A stretch of DNA of 64,000 nt, from the NCBI GenBank assembly GCA_963697525.1, contig OY969087.1, positions 4,898,001 through 4,962,000 on the forward strand, written 5' to 3'. The stretch is from Bradymonas sp963697525 (GTDB taxonomy: Bacteria > Myxococcota_A > Bradymonadia > Bradymonadales > Bradymonadaceae). A program made the translations under genes and the position numbers. Of the stretch, positions 1-8,248 are shown piece after piece (position 1 is the stretch's first letter; each line of letters starts with the position of its first letter). The notes beneath the pieces are model-generated. The model was not told the origin of the DNA. It did no database searches and saw only the letters and a program-made list of their open reading frames with translations.

Positions 1-427
1 GAAAACACTGTCGTTTATGTGCGACAATGCACGCCGCGGGATAGAACTTCGGAATTTGAAACAGACGCCCGCAAGTTGATATTCGCGGCAGCCGGTCATG
101 TTACTGCTGATGCACTGAAGTGCACTGTTGACTGTGTTGTTTTGTTGATCTGCCGCTTGCTTGCACTTGATGGATCCACGGGGGCCGAGCGCCAAATCCA
201 TCATGAGTCGCCAGTTTTGGGGAAAATTCACGGGCGATAACTTGTAGTTGCCAGCGCCGTGTCCTAGACTACTGTGGTGCATAAACTTTAACGCACCGCG
301 TCAAAGACACGCGAGGGGAAATTTTTCCTCGCCGTCGGCCGGTCCTCCCGTCGCAGCGACGACGATTTGACCGATCGACTATAACGGTAACGAAGGACGC
401 CCTGCCAGCAGTAACGGTCAGGACAAC
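1..427. other. Intergenic region upstream of the PPR gene
   Basis: No convincing gene is seen here. A 73-codon open frame at 19-240 has no ribosome-binding site and no recognisable family features. The stretch is less GC-rich than its surroundings, as expected for a regulatory region. It contains a possible promoter (242-270) and a G/C-rich imperfect hairpin around 311-331 with an internal run of T, lying in what would be the 5' leader of the PPR gene. Confidence 0.5.
242..270 (+). promoter_or_regulatory. Possible sigma70-type promoter for the PPR gene
   Basis: TTGTAG at 242-247 and TAGACT at 265-270 are separated by 17 bases. Both boxes are only partial matches to TTGACA/TATAAT. It would give a leader of about 150 bases before the start at 428. 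This is a weak call based on pattern alone. Confidence 0.25.
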
Positions 428-3400
428 ATGAGCAATGCAGTCAGTCAGAAGTCCGAGCTTCCCGATCATCCTCGTGAAGTCACTCGTCAGGTCAAGGCCC
501 TGCGCAAGCAGCGCAAGTACCGGGAGGCGTGCGACCTGTTGGAGGCCGCGTTCGCCCATTGGCCGGATAATGCCATCATCGCCAACAACCTGATCATGGC
601 CTATCGGCACCGCCCGGAGCGGGCCCAGCAGGTCTACGAGCAGATGTTGGAGGCCGAGGCCGAGCCGGATGCCTATACCTTCTCGAACTTGATCAAGGCG
701 TTTGGCGACGCCGGCCAGCCCGAGCGCGCCTGGCAGACCTATCAGGAGATGCTCGCCCGCGGGGTGGACGCCAATGTCATCACCTACAGCATCCTGATCA
801 AAGCGTTTGGCGACGCCGGCCAACCCGACCGCGCCTGGCAGGTCCTCGAGACGATGCGCGCCGACGGGGTGCAGCCCAATATCGTCACCTATAACAGCCT
901 GATCAAAGCGTTTGGCGACGCCGGCCAGCCCGACCGCGCCTGGCACTGCTGCGAGGTGATGCTCGACCAGGGGATCGCGCCCAACATCATCACCTACAAC
1001 AGCCTGATCAAGGCCTTCGGCGACGCCGGCCAGCCGCTCAAGGCCCAGGCCCTCTTCGAGGGGATGCGCGAGGCGGGCACGCGCCCCAACGACTTTACGT
1101 TCAACATCCTCATCAAGGCCTTCGGCGACGCCAACCAACCCGACCGCGCGATGCAGATCTACGAGTTGATGCTCGACGATGGGGTGTCGCCCAACGACTT
1201 TACGTTCAACATCCTCATCAAGGCCTTCGGCGACGCCGGCCAGCCCGAGCGCGCCTGGCAGATGTACGAGGCGATGGTCGGCCTGCAGATCGCCCCGGAC
1301 GTCATCACCTACTCGACGCTGATCAAGGTCTTTGGCGACGCCAACGAGCCGCTTCGGGCCTGGGAGATCTACCAGCAGATGCTCGCCAGCGGTGAGCGGC
1401 CCAACGTGGTCACCTTCAGCGCGCTGATCAAGGCGTTCGGCGATGCCAGTGAGCCCGACCGCGCCTGGGAGGTCTTCGAGACGATGAAGCACGAGGGGGT
1501 CACGCCCAATGTGATCACCTACAACGTGCTCATCAAAGCCTTCGGCGACGCCAACCAGCCCGAGCGCGCCCAGGCGGTCTTCGACACCATGCGCGGCGCC
1601 GGGATCGAGCCCAACGTGATTACGTACTCGAGCCTGATCAAGGCGTTCGGCGACGCCGGGCGCACCACCGAGGCGTTCGAGCTCTTCGAGCGCATGCAGC
1701 AAGAGCATATCGCGCCCAACGTGGTCACCTACTCGAGCCTGATCCGCGCCTGCGGCGGCGCCGGCCAACCCGAGCGCGCCTGGCAGGTCTACGAGCGCAT
1801 GCTTAGCAGTGGGGTCGCCCCCAATATCATCACCTACGCCAGCCTGTTCGATGCGCTGGGCGGCGCCGGCCAGGCCGACCGCGCCTGGGACGTCTACAAG
1901 TCTATGGCCGGCAGTGACGTCTGCCCCAACGTGATCATGTACAGCGCGCTCATCAAGGTCTTCGGCGACGCCGGCCAACCCCAGCGCGCCTGGCAGATCT
2001 TCGAATCCATGGGCGAGTCCCACATCACCCCCGACGTGGTCACCTATTCGAGCCTGATCAAGGCCTTTGGCGACACCGGCCAGCCCGACCGCGCCTGGGA
2101 CGTCTATGAGACGATGTTGGACGCGGGCGTGGCCGCCGACGTCATCACCTACAGCATCCTCATCAAGGCGTTTGCCGACGCCAACCAGCCCGACCGCGCC
2201 TGGCGGGTCTACCTGACGATGCTCGACGCCGAGGTCGCCCCCAACGTCATCACCTACTCGACGCTCATCAAGGGCTTCGGCGACGCCGATCAGCCCGACC
2301 GCGCCTGGCAGGTCTATCAGACGATGCTCGAGATGGGGGTGATGCCCGATCTGATCACCTACTCGACGCTGATCAAGGCGTTTGGCGACGCCAACCAGCC
2401 CGACCGCGCCTGGCAGGTCTACCAGACGATGCTGGCGCGCGGGGTCCACCCCGACGAGATCTCCTACAATATCCTCATCAAGGCCTTTGGCGACGCCGGC
2501 CAACCCGACCGCGCCTGGCAGGTCTACGAGGCGCTGGGGGACTTCGATCTCGACCTCAACGTGGTGACTTACAGCATCCTGATCAAGGTCTTCGGCGATG
2601 CCGGCCAGCCCGAGCGTGCCTGGGCGGTGTACCAGGCGATGGTCGACGACGGCATCGCCCCCAACGTGATCACCTTCTCGACGCTGATCAAGGCGTTTGG
2701 CGACGCCGGCCAGCCCGAGCGCGCCCGCCAGATGTTCGACTTGATGGCCCAGCGCGACATCGAGCCCAACGCCATCGCCTACAACAGCCTCATCAAAGCA
2801 CTCGGCGACGTCGACCAACCCGAGGCGGCCTACGCCACGTATCGGGAGATGACCGCGCGAGGCATCGAGCCGGACGTGATCACCTTCTCGACGCTGATCA
2901 AAGCGTTTGGCGACGCCGGCCGGCCCGAGCGCGCCCGTGAGGTCTATGACGAGATGCCCCGGGCGCAGGTGCGCCCCAACGACTTCACCTTCAACATCCT
3001 CATCAAGGCCTTTGGCGACGCCGAAAAACCCCAGGAAGCCTGGGAGATCTACGAGCGCATGCTCGACAGCGACGTCACCCCCGACGAGATCACCTACACC
3101 AACCTGATCACCTCGTTTTACCGCTGCGCGCTCTACGAACAGGGCATCGCGCGCCTGGGGCCGCTGCGCATGCCCGCCAACGTGCTGCCGCTCAAGGCCG
3201 AGCTATACCGCAAGGCCGGCCGGCGCCGCGAGGCCATCGAGCTATGCGACCTATGCTTGGCCGACGAGCGCACCAGCCGCGACGCACGCGAGTACGCCTG
3301 GATCGTGCGCCTGTACTGCCTGCTGCACGAGGATCCCCAGCGCTTCGAGCGCATCCAAAACGCCCCGCCCTTCGGCGAGGACAGCCCCCACTGGATTCGG

Positions 3401-3571
3401 CTGCAATGCGCGCGGGTCTTCGGCGGCATCATCGACGCCGACTCGGTGGGCAGCGACGATATCTGCCGCGAGCTGGGCGACGCGCTCACCGGCGCCAGAA
3501 ACCCCCACTCGGTCAACGACATCCGCTCGGCGATCCGCCTGCTCGACGCCGAGATGGACCTGCCCGAGTGA
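428..3571 (+). CDS. Pentatricopeptide (PPR) repeat protein, 23 near-identical repeats
   Basis: The product has 1047 residues. Residues 1-81 form a helical cap with one short degenerate repeat. Residues 82-886 contain 23 consecutive repeats of exactly 35 residues, each of the form VITYSxLIKAFGDAGQPDRA followed by a second helix and a terminal PN or PD; a diverged repeat and a helical C-terminus follow. This is the classical PPR period and consensus (V-T-Y-N-x-L-I at the first helix), a sequence-specific RNA-binding solenoid that is abundant in plant organelles and rare in bacteria. Position 5 is almost always S or N and position 35 N or D, the residues that specify RNA bases in plant PPRs. No signal peptide or membrane segment is seen, so it is probably cytoplasmic. 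AGGA precedes the ATG. It stands alone, with no operon partner. Its RNA target and role are unknown. Confidence 0.88.
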   Translation: MSNAVSQKSELPDHPREVTRQVKALRKQRKYREACDLLEAAFAHWPDNAIIANNLIMAYRHRPERAQQVYEQMLEAEAEPDAYTFSNLIKAFGDAGQPERAWQTYQEMLARGVDANVITYSILIKAFGDAGQPDRAWQVLETMRADGVQPNIVTYNSLIKAFGDAGQPDRAWHCCEVMLDQGIAPNIITYNSLIKAFGDAGQPLKAQALFEGMREAGTRPNDFTFNILIKAFGDANQPDRAMQIYELMLDDGVSPNDFTFNILIKAFGDAGQPERAWQMYEAMVGLQIAPDVITYSTLIKVFGDANEPLRAWEIYQQMLASGERPNVVTFSALIKAFGDASEPDRAWEVFETMKHEGVTPNVITYNVLIKAFGDANQPERAQAVFDTMRGAGIEPNVITYSSLIKAFGDAGRTTEAFELFERMQQEHIAPNVVTYSSLIRACGGAGQPERAWQVYERMLSSGVAPNIITYASLFDALGGAGQADRAWDVYKSMAGSDVCPNVIMYSALIKVFGDAGQPQRAWQIFESMGESHITPDVVTYSSLIKAFGDTGQPDRAWDVYETMLDAGVAADVITYSILIKAFADANQPDRAWRVYLTMLDAEVAPNVITYSTLIKGFGDADQPDRAWQVYQTMLEMGVMPDLITYSTLIKAFGDANQPDRAWQVYQTMLARGVHPDEISYNILIKAFGDAGQPDRAWQVYEALGDFDLDLNVVTYSILIKVFGDAGQPERAWAVYQAMVDDGIAPNVITFSTLIKAFGDAGQPERARQMFDLMAQRDIEPNAIAYNSLIKALGDVDQPEAAYATYREMTARGIEPDVITFSTLIKAFGDAGRPERAREVYDEMPRAQVRPNDFTFNILIKAFGDAEKPQEAWEIYERMLDSDVTPDEITYTNLITSFYRCALYEQGIARLGPLRMPANVLPLKAELYRKAGRRREAIELCDLCLADERTSRDAREYAWIVRLYCLLHEDPQRFERIQNAPPFGEDSPHWIRLQCARVFGGIIDADSVGSDDICRELGDALTGARNPHSVNDIRSAIRLLDAEMDLPE
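671..3085 (+). repeat. Tandem array of 23 x 105-bp PPR-coding repeats
   Basis: The coding DNA repeats with a 105-bp period. A core such as GGCGACGCCGGCCAGCCCGA is reused almost unchanged in most units. Such identity implies recent expansion or gene conversion and makes the array prone to copy-number change. Because of this periodicity the complementary strand also stays open for 849 codons, which is not a gene. Confidence 0.9.
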
Positions 3572-3709
3572 CGCTGGAAGCGCCGCCGGGCCAACGTCCT
3601 GTGTATTGATCACAAATGGCTTCCGAGGGTGCGCTCACGGCCAGCCCTAAAGGTCCGAGCCGCTGCGCTTACCCCCGGTCGCCGCTCTTCCCTCCTCGTT
3701 CTTTCGCAG

Positions 3710-3739
3710 TTGACGCTCGCGGCTGCGCCGGTCTAGCAT
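3710..3739 (+). promoter_or_regulatory. Possible sigma70 promoter for the two-component operon
   Basis: TTGACG at 3710-3715 and TAGCAT at 3734-3739 are separated by 18 bases, in the 269-bp gap between the PPR gene and the response regulator. It fits transcription of the regulator and the two kinases downstream. Pattern-based only. Confidence 0.35.
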
Positions 3740-3840
3740 CGCCGTCGTATCAAAAAGTTGTAATTCTCAGTTTTCATCGCTGTCTTTCGGGGCAGTGGGG
3801 TCCGCCTGCGATCGGTTCGAACGGAGCTGAGAGAGGTCTG

Positions 3841-4503
3841 ATGGCGAAATCCGTGCTCATCGTCGACGACGATCCCTTGGTGCTCACCCACTTCGGCCGC
3901 GAGGTCGATCGGCTCGGGTATACCCTGGCGCATACCTGTACCAACGGCGAAGACGTCCTCGACTGGCTCGATCATGGCGGTGCTGCGCAGGTCGGGCTTA
4001 TCGACATCGGGTTGCCGGGCATGGACGGGGCCAAGCTCATCAAGCGGCTGCGCAAGCGCATCCCCCAGATGCGTCTGCTGGTGCTCACCGTCTTCGACGA
4101 CACGCCGACTATCTTGCGCGCTCTGCGCGCCGGAGCGCGCGGCTATCTGCTCAAGGACGCATCTTCTCAGGAGCTCGAAGACGCGCTTCGTACCGTGTGG
4201 CAAGGCGGCGCGGCGGTCGCCGATCAGGCCGCGGCCAAACTCGTCGAGTTCTTCAACGAAGAAGGCCTGGCCGAGGCCTCTTCGTCGAGCGCCGAAGACC
4301 TGCTCACGCCCCGCGAACAAGAGGTCCTCGCCCTGCTCTCGCGCGGGCTGACGTACGCCGAGGTGGCCAGCGCGCTCGACATCGGTGTGGGTACGGTGCA
4401 AACGCATGTCAAATCCATCTACTCCAAACTGGGTGTGACAACCAAGACCGAGGCGACCGCCGTTGCCCTGGCCAAGAAGTTGGTGAAGCCATGGATCAAA
4501 TGA
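3841..4503 (+). CDS. NarL/LuxR-family response regulator
   Basis: The product has 220 residues. An N-terminal receiver domain carries the acidic pair near residues 9-11, phospho-acceptor Asp55 in LIDIGLPGMDG, and the conserved Lys in YLLKDAS. A C-terminal LuxR-type helix-turn-helix (about residues 153-215) has the typical LTPREQEVLALLSRG and TVQTHVKSIYSKLGV motifs. The ATG at 3841 is chosen because GAGAGAGG precedes it; longer in-frame starts would add sequence unlike the family. The stop overlaps the start of the first sensor kinase, indicating translational coupling. It probably receives phosphate from one or both kinases downstream. The regulon is unknown. Confidence 0.93.
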   Translation: MAKSVLIVDDDPLVLTHFGREVDRLGYTLAHTCTNGEDVLDWLDHGGAAQVGLIDIGLPGMDGAKLIKRLRKRIPQMRLLVLTVFDDTPTILRALRAGARGYLLKDASSQELEDALRTVWQGGAAVADQAAAKLVEFFNEEGLAEASSSSAEDLLTPREQEVLALLSRGLTYAEVASALDIGVGTVQTHVKSIYSKLGVTTKTEATAVALAKKLVKPWIK

Positions 4504-5738
4504 TCGACTCGGCCGCGTTGGAGGCCGCCTTTCAAGACACGCTGCGCCAACGCGAACGCGAGCAACTCTTCGAGGAGCGAAGCGTGCCCTCGCTCGTCGC
4601 TCAGGCCATCGCCATTCCCATCTTGTGTGCGCTTCCCATGGTGGACATGATCCACGGCGCGCTACGGGTGACCGTCGCCGACATGCTCACCATTTTCATA
4701 CCCTACGTCCTCATCTTGGCAGGTGCATCGGTCACGGTTCGCTGGCCGGGGCTGGACTCGATGTCCTTCAAAATCTTCAACGTCCTGGAGAACTCCCTTA
4801 CCGGCTGCATCGGGCCTTTTTTGGTGTGGCGCTCGGGCCATGCCGAGAGTGTGTTCTGGCTGATGAGCTTTGCCTACGCCAATGTCATGGTCAATGGAGT
4901 GCACAAGCCACGCCTGACAGCGGCCACCTTGCTGGTGCCCGGCCTCGCCGTCGCCCTTGCCTTCTGGCTGGTCGACGGATTACCCGGCCAGGCGGCGCTG
5001 ACACTCATCGTCGAATTGGTGCTCATCGTCGACTTTGTCATGACACGCCAGACGCCCATCAAACTCGCGCGGGCAACCGCCGAGCGCGACCTGCTGCTTC
5101 GGCGGGTGTCGGCCATGCAGCTCGACGCCGAGCGCACCCGCATCGCCCGCGACCTGCACGACGGGGTGGCGGCCGATCTGACCGCGCTGATGCTCAACCT
5201 GCGGGCGATGCGCGAGCAAGCCGGCGAAGATGCGCTGACCGACGAGATCGATGCCATGGCCGATCGCGCCAGCCGCAGCATGGACGACCTTCGGGGCGTG
5301 GTCTGGGCGCTTCGGGCCGACGAGGTAAACTGGAGCGAGCTCATCGCCCGCTTCGAGTCGGTGGGCCAAGGACTTTGCCGCGGCGGACCGTCCTTCGAGG
5401 TCCACGTCGACGGAGAGCTCCCCTCCACCCCGCTGTCGGGAGGCGAGCGCCTGCACCTGCTTCGCCTGGTCCAGGAGGGCGTGCGCAATGGGGTCCGTCA
5501 CGCCAACGCAACCCGCGTCGACGTGCGCGTCGGCTTTGCCGACGACGCGCTTTCCACGCTCGACATCGTCGACGACGGCGACGGCCTCGACGCTGACTCG
5601 TTCGGGGCGAGCACCCGCGGCCTGGCGAGCATGCGTGCGCGCGCGGCGGCCCTTGGCGGCGTGCTCGAGCTGGCCGACGCCGCCAAGGGGACTCATCTGC
5701 GCGCGTCCTTTTCCCGGGACGCGAGTCGAGCGGCATGA
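4491..5738 (+). CDS. NarL-type membrane sensor histidine kinase (first of two sisters)
   Basis: The product has 415 residues. Several hydrophobic segments (about residues 33-52, 64-84, 104-125, 142-162, 168-185) form a membrane sensor lacking an obvious large extracytoplasmic domain. HisKA_3 follows, with phospho-acceptor His223 in IARDLHDG. An HATPase_c domain has the N box (GVRNGVRHA), DDGDGLD and STRGLASMRARAAALGG. It autophosphorylates and passes phosphate to the neighbouring regulator. Two in-frame ATGs are possible: 4491 and 4500, the second within an ATGA overlap with the regulator stop; the longer form is given. The signal sensed cannot be read from the sequence. Confidence 0.9.
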   Translation: MDQMIDSAALEAAFQDTLRQREREQLFEERSVPSLVAQAIAIPILCALPMVDMIHGALRVTVADMLTIFIPYVLILAGASVTVRWPGLDSMSFKIFNVLENSLTGCIGPFLVWRSGHAESVFWLMSFAYANVMVNGVHKPRLTAATLLVPGLAVALAFWLVDGLPGQAALTLIVELVLIVDFVMTRQTPIKLARATAERDLLLRRVSAMQLDAERTRIARDLHDGVAADLTALMLNLRAMREQAGEDALTDEIDAMADRASRSMDDLRGVVWALRADEVNWSELIARFESVGQGLCRGGPSFEVHVDGELPSTPLSGGERLHLLRLVQEGVRNGVRHANATRVDVRVGFADDALSTLDIVDDGDGLDADSFGASTRGLASMRARAAALGGVLELADAAKGTHLRASFSRDASRAA

Positions 5739-5777
5739 ACACCTGACGGCACTCCTGTTCCATTCCGGAGATTCGAA

Positions 5778-7049
5778 ATGTCGCAAATGTCAATCGATCT
5801 CGACGCTGCGGTCGACAAGGAGCTGCGCGAGCGTGAGCGCGAGGTCGCCTATGAGCAGCGCCGGCCGTCGTCTCTGGCCGCACTCACAGCGATCATCGCC
5901 GTGTTGTGCTGGCTGCCGTCGATTGGCTGGGTTCACCGCGTGGTGGGGGTGACCTCCACCGACATGGTGGTCGCCCTGGGCACCTTTTTGGGGGTGTTCG
6001 TCAGCACGACGGTGGTGTTGCATTGGAAGGGGTTCGACTCCCTGGCCTTCACGATCATCGAGCGCTTCGAGACACTTACGACCTCGAGCGTCGGAGCCTA
6101 CCTCGTCTACTGTTCGGGCACCGCCCATAGTGTCTTCTGTCTGGTGCCGCTTGGCTTGGCGGGGGTGCAAGCGACCGCGGCGCAATCACCCGGCTACAAC
6201 GCCTTCGCATTGGTCGCTCCCATGTCGGCGACGGCGCTCGCGTTCTGGCTGGTCGACGGTAAGCCCGGGGAAGCCGTCGCGTGCGCCATCGTGATTGCCG
6301 TGTTGGTCGGCTTCTTTGCGATGATCGGACGCACCCCCGTCAAGCTGGCGCGAGCGACCGCCGAGCGCGATATCCTCATGCGGCGCATGGCCGCGATGCA
6401 GCTCGACGCCGAGCGCACCCGCATCGCCCGCGACCTGCACGACGGGGTAGGTGCGGACCTGACCGCGCTGGTGCTCACCCTTCGCTCCATCCGCGAGGAT
6501 ATGGGCGGTGAACCGGTCACGGCCGAAATTGACGCGGTCGTCGAGCGAGCCAGCCGGGGCATGGAGGATCTGCGCGGGGTGGTGTGGGCGCTTCGCACCG
6601 ACGACGGAAGCTGGCAGGAGCTCATCGAGCATTTGCGCGCCGCCGGGCGCGGGCTGACCCGTGGCGGGCCGCGCTTCCAGCTCAGCGTCGACGGCGACAT
6701 CCCCGAGGCGGTGCTCACCGGCGCACAACGCCTGCACCTGCTTCGCCTGGTGCAGGAGGCGGTGCGAAACGCCGTGCGCCACGCCCTGGCCGAGTCCATC
6801 GGCGTGCGACTGACCTTCGAAAACGACGGCTCGCTGCTGGTCGAGGTCACCGACGACGGCGTCGGCATCAGCCAGGAAACCTTCGAGGCGAGCACGCGCG
6901 GACTGGCCAACCTGCGCGCTCGCGCCGCGGCGCTGGGAGGCACGCTCGAGCGGGTCGAATCGCCTCGGGGCACCCATCTGCGTGCGCGCCTGAACGACGG
7001 CGCCTCGAACCGCGTTACGACGCGCCTCGGTCAGAACGCAAACCCGTAG
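5778..7049 (+). CDS. NarL-type membrane sensor histidine kinase (second sister)
   Basis: The product has 423 residues and is clearly a paralogue of the preceding kinase: same topology, same VKLARATAERD linker, phospho-acceptor His221 in IARDLHDG, and the same HATPase_c motifs (AVRNAVRHA, DDGVGI, STRGLANLRARAAALGG). The membrane part has diverged much more than the kinase core, suggesting different inputs into one regulator. GGAG lies about 8 bases upstream of the ATG. It sits 39 bp after the first kinase, so it is probably in the same operon. Its 3' end overlaps the convergent lipoprotein gene by 19 bp. Confidence 0.9.
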   Translation: MSQMSIDLDAAVDKELREREREVAYEQRRPSSLAALTAIIAVLCWLPSIGWVHRVVGVTSTDMVVALGTFLGVFVSTTVVLHWKGFDSLAFTIIERFETLTTSSVGAYLVYCSGTAHSVFCLVPLGLAGVQATAAQSPGYNAFALVAPMSATALAFWLVDGKPGEAVACAIVIAVLVGFFAMIGRTPVKLARATAERDILMRRMAAMQLDAERTRIARDLHDGVGADLTALVLTLRSIREDMGGEPVTAEIDAVVERASRGMEDLRGVVWALRTDDGSWQELIEHLRAAGRGLTRGGPRFQLSVDGDIPEAVLTGAQRLHLLRLVQEAVRNAVRHALAESIGVRLTFENDGSLLVEVTDDGVGISQETFEASTRGLANLRARAAALGGTLERVESPRGTHLRARLNDGASNRVTTRLGQNANP

Positions 7050-7951
7050 CGCACGAAGTAGTTGGGACCGCTGGGCGCGCCGGCGACGTCGCTCATGGGG
7101 ACGTAGTATTCCAGGCCGGCCCCGAGGGCGACCCAGCGGGCGAGCACGAGGTCGGCGTACCCTCCGGCGACGAGGGTAAGCGCGGTCTCCTGCGGGTTGT
7201 CTGAGGAGTTGTTGCCCACCCCATAGGTCGCCCCGGCGGCGCCGGTAAGCTGTAGCCTCCACAGCGTGATCGCCGGGACCAACACCATGGCGCCGGCCGA
7301 ATACCAGGTGTAATCGCCCTGGGCGTCGCCGCCGATACGCCCGGCAAAGCCCAGCGGGATGTGACGCAGGTACTTCTCGAGTTGCAGCGTAAAGCCCACC
7401 CAACTGCCAGCGCCGGACGGGGCACGGTTGAGCGACATATTGGCGGCCAGGTTCCACCCGCCGTTCATCGGCGGGCGCTGGTAAGCCGTCCACACCCAGT
7501 CGATCTCGTCGTTCTTTGCCTTCTTGGCCTTGTCGTCGGTGAACTGGATACACAGCTCGTCGCCGTAGCTGATCTTGACCTCGTCGACCGTCCCTGTCGT
7601 AGTCGTGGTGATACTGTAGCCGTCGCCCTGTTCGTATTCGTTGGCGATCCAGAACGCATCGCAACCCATCTCGCGCGCCGCCCCCTCCCACGAGGTGAAA
7701 TAGGGCCCCAGCGCCTTGAACGTGCCCACCGCCCGCCAGGGGCGGCGGATAGCGTCGTCGTCCATGGTGGTCAGGTAGAACTTGCCGTTCTTGTCCTGCT
7801 TGACCTTTACGCGCACGGCGTCACTGCCATAGCGCGACTCGGGCTTGAAATCCGGCTTATGGGTGACGCTGAAGGCACCACAGCCGCTGGTCAACGCCAG
7901 CGCCACAAGAGCCAGCACATGCACAATGCTTCGGTTGAAAATCTTGCTCAT
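7031..7951 (-). CDS. Putative outer-membrane lipoprotein/porin-like protein
   Basis: The product has 306 residues. A signal peptide ends in the lipobox LTSGC, with the lipidated Cys near residue 24. The middle part is hydrophilic. The C-terminal half has alternating hydrophobic/aromatic strands with many Gly residues and ends in FVRYGFAF; a terminal Phe is typical of outer-membrane beta-barrels. Both a lipobox and a barrel-like end are therefore visible, so a surface or outer-membrane location is likely. GGGAGA precedes the ATG. I do not recognise a named family. Confidence 0.65.
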   Translation of the reverse strand: MSKIFNRSIVHVLALVALALTSGCGAFSVTHKPDFKPESRYGSDAVRVKVKQDKNGKFYLTTMDDDAIRRPWRAVGTFKALGPYFTSWEGAAREMGCDAFWIANEYEQGDGYSITTTTTGTVDEVKISYGDELCIQFTDDKAKKAKNDEIDWVWTAYQRPPMNGGWNLAANMSLNRAPSGAGSWVGFTLQLEKYLRHIPLGFAGRIGGDAQGDYTWYSAGAMVLVPAITLWRLQLTGAAGATYGVGNNSSDNPQETALTLVAGGYADLVLARWVALGAGLEYYVPMSDVAGAPSGPNYFVRYGFAF

Positions 7952-8055
7952 CTCATCTCCCTAATTTCGCTAAGTAGGTTCACTCAGAACTTTCGCTTTT
8001 TGCCGCTGGTGGGTCTCACGGCAAATGACTGCTTTACGGCGCGTTCTTGGTGGTT

Positions 8056-8174
8056 GGTTCTTGGTTTTGCAGGGCATCGTGAATTGCCCTTATGTCCCTT
8101 CTGTGGCATCCGGCAGCCGATACGGGTGGTTCGAGCGAACATCCACGAGCAGCAAGAACCGAAAACCAAGAACC
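8056..8174. repeat. Inverted repeat between two envelope-protein genes
   Basis: GGTTCTTGGTTTT at 8056-8068 is exactly complementary to AAAACCAAGAACC at 8162-8174, and both arms are flanked by further GTTCTTGG-type copies. The region between holds two smaller dyads: GGGCA/TGCCC around 8072-8089 and GTTCG/CGAAC near 8129-8140. It lies in the 297-bp gap downstream of the 8249-9043 gene. It may be a dispersed repeat or a terminator. Confidence 0.55.
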
Positions 8175-8248
8175 AAGAACCCTGTGTAAACCCGCCAGGT
8201 CACAACACGCCCGGCCCCACAGAAACCGAAAGATCTCTGTGAATCCAG

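Noticed and set aside
269..2818. 849-codon open frame on the minus strand, itself repetitive
   Set aside because: It is the mirror of the PPR repeats: the 105-bp period and high GC keep the antisense frame open. It has no ribosome site and no family features, while the plus frame has a perfect PPR pattern.
671..3085. CRISPR array (regular repeats)
   Set aside because: The 105-bp period is coding, has no variable spacers, and translates to PPR repeats.
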